A DNA stretch of 64,000 bases from Spinellus fusiger (lineage: Eukaryota > Mucoromycota > Mucoromycetes > Mucorales > Phycomycetaceae), in contig JALLLS010000004.1 in assembly GCA_025094145.1 (NCBI GenBank), positions 806,001 to 870,000 on the forward strand. Reading direction: 5' to 3'. Below the pieces are notes generated by a model. The model was given only the letters and a program-made list of their open reading frames with translations. It was not told the origin of the DNA and made no database searches. Position numbers and translations under genes: made by a program. Below, piece by piece: positions 59,097 through 64,000 of this stretch. Each line of letters opens with the position of its first letter. The stretch's first letter is position 1.

Positions 59097-62000
59097 AAAT
59101 AGCATAGACACGGTGATAGTTATCCTTGTGATTTATATTACAGAAGAAAAAAGGCACATTGGCATGCTTTGTTCTAACATCCTATCCATGAATTGGGGAG
59201 GATTTCTTTTCTTATTCAACTATTAAGATGTAAACGTAGTGTGAATGAGTTTTTAATAGAATAAACATCTAGCAAAAGGCAGAAAAAAAGGGTTTTTTTT
59301 TCATATACCATTCACTGAAAAACCTTTCTATTTAAAGAAAGACATGAATTATCTTTATCTTTTTTATTTGTTCATTTATTTAAATACGAGCTCTAAAAGA
59401 ATAGGCTACTGACATATTAAAAAAGTAATAGAGCTGATATATTGATTCTGAATAAGTCTACCTAAATAGAGAGAGAAACAAAGTACACCATGTCAGCTAG
59501 TAGAGAATAGATCAACTAGTAGAGAATAGACAGATATGAAGGAACAAAAGTAAAGTAACATTTGGATTTCAGAATGACTTTTTTTGTTTATCCTCATATT
59601 TCACTTTCACACTACTATTGCTTTATATCTTTGTTAAGGATGGACTTCAAAACGTTGAGTAGATAAAGAAGTCAATGTCTTTCTTTAAATAGACATATTA
59701 GGTAGACATAGAATGAGAAAAAGAATCGAGAACCCGTTTATTTATTTATTCAGTTTTTCAGTTTTTCAAAAGATCACTCTATAATCCCTATTTTTAAGAT
59801 TTGAATCTCTATCAGATATTTGGTTAGCATCGGTTGTATTATTCCATGACAGTGCCTCGATATCTCTCTCATTGCATATTATAAGGTCTAGATCATAAAA
59901 GCAATGTCTGCATTGTACATACTGCTCACAAATGACTCATGCAGGCACAGTAACTATTCAAGTCTCTATGCTACAAGTTTTTCTTTAAAAAAAATTCATA
60001 GAACAAAGCCTTTCATCAGTTGATGCAGATAAATAGAAAACATACAACAAAAGAATGTAGAATAGAATAGATTGGCAATAAATTGTATACATTTATTAGT
60101 TGAAAAATAAAAGTAAACTATCATATGAAATAATACTCTTTCTTTTCCTTAGTTTATTATGAATCACTAGGCATTAAAATGTTAATGTCTGACCATCTTT
60201 TACTGAAACAATCGAGAACATTATAATGTCTTTTACATTGAGATCCAATGATTTAATGCTATGCTATTGATTACCACATTCACCCCCCCCCTTTTTTTTT
60301 TCTCTCACCTTATTTTCTTGCACTCTATTGGTCTTCTTTTCCTACTTTATTTGTATTTATTTATTTATTCACTACCATGGTTCTTGTGTTCTACATGTAG
60401 ACCCGATCATTCTATCTAATTATCATAAGATGACTATAATGTCTAACATAAGAATGGTCATACAACTACTTTTATTCAAAGTTCTTTAATAAATAAGATC
60501 CATTGTATGAAAGCATTACGCTAAAGTTGAATGAATGATAAATGGAATGATAAAAGTGAATATGTTTTTTTTTCATTTTTCATTTTTAAAATAAAATAAA
60601 AATAAACTCACACATAGGAAAGGTAAACTATCCTGTTCAGTTAAAATTGTTTCTTTATTACTGTTGTTACTGTTATTACTGTTATTACTGTTATTGTGCT
60701 ATTGTGCTATTGGTGGCATATTTGTTACTGTTTCATGTATACAACTATCACATGCTTCTCTTGGGTGTTTATCATTTAAAGCAGTATGTTATAAAACTGT
60801 CCTTGTTAATAAAGGAGTTAAGGTTAAGCCCTAGACCTAATTCATATGTGCTTCAAAATAAGAGCACACCAAGGCATAGCAAAAGTTACGACTGAACCCA
60901 GAAAAAAAAAGTAGAATCAATAATAGTCTTATATTAGTGATATATACGTGTTTTAATGTAGATTGTAACTTGTTTAAGTAATTCCGAAAAAGAAAGTATT
61001 GACAATATAATAAAGAATCTTATTCAGCACTTGAAACCGAGTTATTTTTTTTCTCTCTCTCCCCATATAACTTAGTACATATGCCCATTAATAGACTTTA
61101 TCTATCCACATATACTACAAAGAATTCAATGCGAAAAAGTCGATATGTGCAGAATTTTTGTCCTTCAAACTACATTAGTATTGATCCAAGGTTTAGATTC
61201 AATCATTACATTGCCATCGTTACTGATATCAACATTAGTCTATAAACCCAACTTTATTAGCATAAAGGAAATATATCTATATATCTATAAAATAGGTGAA
61301 GCGCATCAGGAGTCAATAAAGAGAGTCAATAGTGTTTACCATCGTGTCTTACTTAAATTGTCCTTTCATCATCCTACCTCCCCCTTTACCAGAAGTAATG
61401 CGCGTAAGTATAGTAAATTACTGCTCCGTATAATACTCTGAGCAAAGCTTAACAAGTATCACACGTACAAAGAGTCTAGAAAATAGTGTTAACTCCTCAA
61501 AACACCCATTTGTTATACATTGAGAAAAGAAATCAATTCGTCCTGATTAGAGGCTGTTCTTAACTAGCAATTACTGAGTATAGATATACTCCCGTTGTTG
61601 CTAGGCAATTGAGTGTTCTTGTAATAAAGTTCAGATATAGAAGAGAGAGAGAAAAAAGTCCCACAGTATATATTATTATTATTAAAAAAAATGGTACAAG
61701 ACAAATAGCTAAGCATGTCCCAAGAGAATATTATAAATAATTTCTTTACGCAAAGATAGATTAGAATCCAATCGACAGAGACCAAAGTCCATAATTATCG
61801 TTTTAAGCTTCACCAAGTATTGTTTGTAGTATCATCATACTACAAATGGTGTCTATCTGTTAATTGGTCTTTTTTTTTTTATTTCTTTTTTTTAAAAAAA
61901 AAGAGTTTCACTAGAAAGACACTATTCTATAAAATGTCAATCCTACCATAAAAATACAAAGCATTTGATTTTATCAATGCATAATGGTAGTTTATTATCA

Positions 62001-63182
62001 GCCATCATAGATTCAGTATACTGACTGTGAGAAAGGCTCTTGTCATATTTAGTATCCGAATTCTTTTCCCATTTTTCCCAGGACCAGCAACGATGTGTCT
62101 TTCTCAGCACCAGCAATAGGAGATACTCTTCTATTTCTCAAATGATGAACCAAGATAGCTAAATCATGAGTTTATTCTTCTCATTTATATCTATTAAAAA
62201 GATGTATAAAAATAATAAAATAAAAAGATACTCACTATTAGACCCTTCTTCTCTTAGAAAGTGTATAGAATTCACTATTTCAGATGGTACAGGGGGGCTC
62301 CAAGTCTCTTTGTCATCTTGGTACTTAGGTATTCCATACCACACTCTAGCTGTTATCATGAGGCTGTTTATAATTGAACTATTCATGATAAACTGGTAAC
62401 TCGACTTGTGAACTTTATTTTGACATATTACTATACTTGCTGTAGAGTGTAAATGATGTACAGGATATAGAAAAACACATACAGTACCGATTCCTATTTA
62501 TGAATAGTATTCTACCTCATTTCAATTATTAGTGTTGTTGAGGGTAGAGTATTGTTTGCACGTTCATTTATATTTTATAGATAATGATGAGTGGTGGTTA
62601 GCTTACTCTAATATTGAGCAAGTTAATATCTACATCAAACAATCTATAAACACTCTTTCCCTAACAATCCAACTTGAGGATAAATGACATTTGTTAGGGT
62701 ATAAAAAACAAGGCCAAATAAGAAATAATCAAATGTTCACGATAAAAGATAATACAAATAATTTCAAGTGATAAAGATGGAGAGAGAATACCTTTATTTA
62801 TTAGACTGTAGCTGATACAAAGCCTACTGACAAAGAGTGTGTTTGTATTAATGCAATTCTGCCAATCACTGTTATATACAGTCCTATGAGCTCTTTGAAG
62901 GTGAAAAGGTAAAGTGAACAAAAAGAACCCTCCAGACATTTCAAATCACAACCACATGTTGGTCCTTTCCCTCACCCTCACCCTTTTGTTATTATTTGTT
63001 TGTTTGTTTGTTTGTTAAAAAAATAAAAAGGTATGGGTATTTGTTCATGCTTCTCATTTCATTGTTTCATTAGATTTTCTTAACATTATTACAGCATGAA
63101 TGTACTCCAGAAGCCCATTTTTATGAATAAAGAAAAATGAGGGGATCATGACTAGCTTAACAATTGTCAATTGAGCTCATTG
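59097..63182. other. gene-poor AT-rich region
   Basis: About 4.1 kb without a supported gene or transposon. Simple-sequence tracts occur at 60290-60303, 60655-60700 (TTACTGTTA units), 61870-61903 and 63000-63016 (TTTG units). Short frames at 60647-60895 and 61145-61441 look random. One stretch on the minus strand (62390-62040) could be part of a spliced gene and is discussed as a finding. Confidence 0.5.
62040..62390 (-). other. possible coding fragment, unassigned
   Basis: The minus-strand frame 62386-62240 reads ITARVWYGIPKYQDDKETW followed by SPPVPSEIVNSIHFLREEGSN, more protein-like in composition than its surroundings. It meets a good donor (GTGAGTATC). After a 90-bp candidate intron ending GATTTAG (about 62160) it continues in frame as ILVHHLRNRR...IAGAEKDTSLLVLGKMGKEFGY. 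No start codon, family or function could be assigned; it may be a gene remnant. Confidence 0.25.
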
Positions 63183-63480
63183 TCAACAGCAGATTTGATA
63201 CCGACATTTGCCGTAGTTTGAACATAGCACTTTCAACTGTGGGTGACATGCTAAAGCATTGTCATGAAAACCGGCTCTTTGGTGCAACTTGAAAAGTACC
63301 GATGATAATAATAAATAAAAATAATTATTGTGCGGGAGATACAAGAGTCCTTGTGAGGGAGACGAAGTGTAACTTATTGGTAACGAAGCGGCCTTTATGG
63401 CTATCACGGGGGCAGAAATGCCAGGCTGCGACAAAGACCACAAGTAGAAGAGAGATACACACATACACCAAAACACCCAT
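63183..63480 (-). CDS. candidate small cysteine-rich secreted or anchored peptide (80 aa)
   Basis: Two exons, 63480-63343 and 63287-63183, joined in phase 0 over a 55-bp intron (GTATCT...TTCAAG), encode 80 aa. The N-terminus MGVLVYVCISLLLVVFVAAW is strongly hydrophobic and could be a signal peptide or membrane anchor. The C-terminal exon is cysteine-rich (ACHPQLKVLCSNYGKC then RYQICC), with five cysteines in the last 21 residues. Two further cysteines are at positions 8 and 23. No family is recognised. Without the intron the ATG frame stops after 51 residues and the cysteine-rich part would need a non-ATG start, so the spliced model is preferred. No clear TATA box. Confidence 0.4.
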
Positions 63481-63598
63481 TGTCTTTATGAATTTTCATT
63501 TATTCTTGATACAAGACTCCCTTTTCTTTTTGAAAGTCATAGTTGTAGCAAAGCATAAAAGGGAGTTATGAAAAGAAAAAGACGACTAGAAGCTCAAA

Positions 63599-63775
63599 AT
63601 GTCTGGAGACTTTGCTTTTGGTCAATTTACTATTAATAATAGTTATACTAATAACAACAACAGTAAAGCATTGGTATCAAGGAGCCTTGACATTCTTCCT
63701 CTTTTCTCTTGTAGCATAAGATATATTACTTTGATAAGACCAGATGAAGATTCAATTGACATGTGGACAGTCTGA
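63599..63775 (+). CDS. short open frame, possible first exon of a gene running out of the window
   Basis: The ATG at 63599 opens MSGDFAFGQFTI, then an Asn-rich NNSYTNNNNSKAL stretch, and continues to a TGA at 63775 (58 aa). The composition is unlike the random frames nearby, but there is no domain. It could be a first exon whose downstream exons lie past 64000, or chance. Confidence 0.2.
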   Translation: MSGDFAFGQFTINNSYTNNNNSKALVSRSLDILPLFSCSIRYITLIRPDEDSIDMWTV

Positions 63776-64000
63776 ATTAGTGAAGATAGGTTTTGAGAAT
63801 ACTAAAATGACTTGACATCAATCAAAGCTTGAACACAAGGGTGGTGGGAGATATCTTTTCAAGTTTGAGTCTGATACTGAGAATATTGTCCTGCAGATAT
63901 ATTTTTAGTCTCCTTATAGATATCTCTATCTCTATCTCCATGCAGAGCTTCGACACTAGTAATAATAAATAACAATTGTAGGTGTCTGTGTGAGTCTACC

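Noticed and set aside
60647..60895. ORF starting in CCYCYYCYYCY-type sequence
   Set aside because: It begins inside a TTACTGTTA microsatellite and the rest has no motif or splice logic.
1..64000. CRISPR array, prokaryotic operons or ribosome-binding sites
   Set aside because: The window is eukaryotic (spliced genes, LINEs); no regularly spaced direct repeats with unique spacers were seen.

Overview
The window is a eukaryotic, AT-rich fungal segment. Genes have short introns of roughly 40-150 bp with GT..AG ends and TACTAAC-like branch points. Low-GC intergenic DNA is filled with Tc1/mariner and LINE relics. The gene content (a natural P450-reductase fusion, Zrg17-type transporter, exocyst Sec5, L1-like LINEs) suggests an early-diverging filamentous fungus, most likely Mucoromycota/Mucorales. 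That placement is inference; no rRNA or other marker is present.

Left part (1-16.9 kb): a cytosolic-type serine hydroxymethyltransferase (2771-4240, minus), an F-box/WD40 SCF substrate receptor (7477-9186, plus), two decayed Tc1-like elements whose terminal inverted repeats and TA duplications can still be found (5297-6714 and 10393-11767), a decayed LINE (about 12180-15042), and next to it a small three-exon gene for a 66-residue predicted secreted peptide (15041-15369, minus).

Centre (16.9-50.2 kb): a repeat-driven cluster of three self-sufficient cytochrome P450:reductase fusions (CYP505/P450foxy type). Copy A (18557-22346, minus) carries a 1-nt frameshift. Copies B (28378-32116, minus) and C (44825-48568, plus) read through. 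Around them lie three copies of one mariner/IS630-like element that share the same disabling lesions, a 3.9-kb TA-flanked fold-back structure with two 1253-bp inverted arms (32452-36344), two LINE families (24.8-27.0 kb; 39.95-43.03 kb), head-to-head Tc1 fragments, and an intact MAPEG/MGST3-like gene (37225-37746, plus). The P450 copies and one mariner copy were duplicated together and later homogenised in patches.

Right part (50.3-59.1 kb): gene-dense and conserved. It holds a Zrg17-type CDF zinc-transporter subunit (50382-52325, plus), a Bem46/ABHD13-type alpha/beta hydrolase (52434-53771, plus), a small MGGC-start lipid-anchor candidate (53847-54184, minus), an ERCC8/CSA-type WD40 protein (54282-55727, minus) and exocyst subunit Sec5 (55843-59096, plus). 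The last two are divergent from a 115-bp intergenic region. From 59.1 kb to the end the DNA is AT-rich and gene-poor, apart from a candidate two-exon cysteine-rich secreted or anchored peptide (63183-63480, minus).

All exon boundaries were set by hand from reading-frame continuity, splice signals and family similarity; no transcript data were available.
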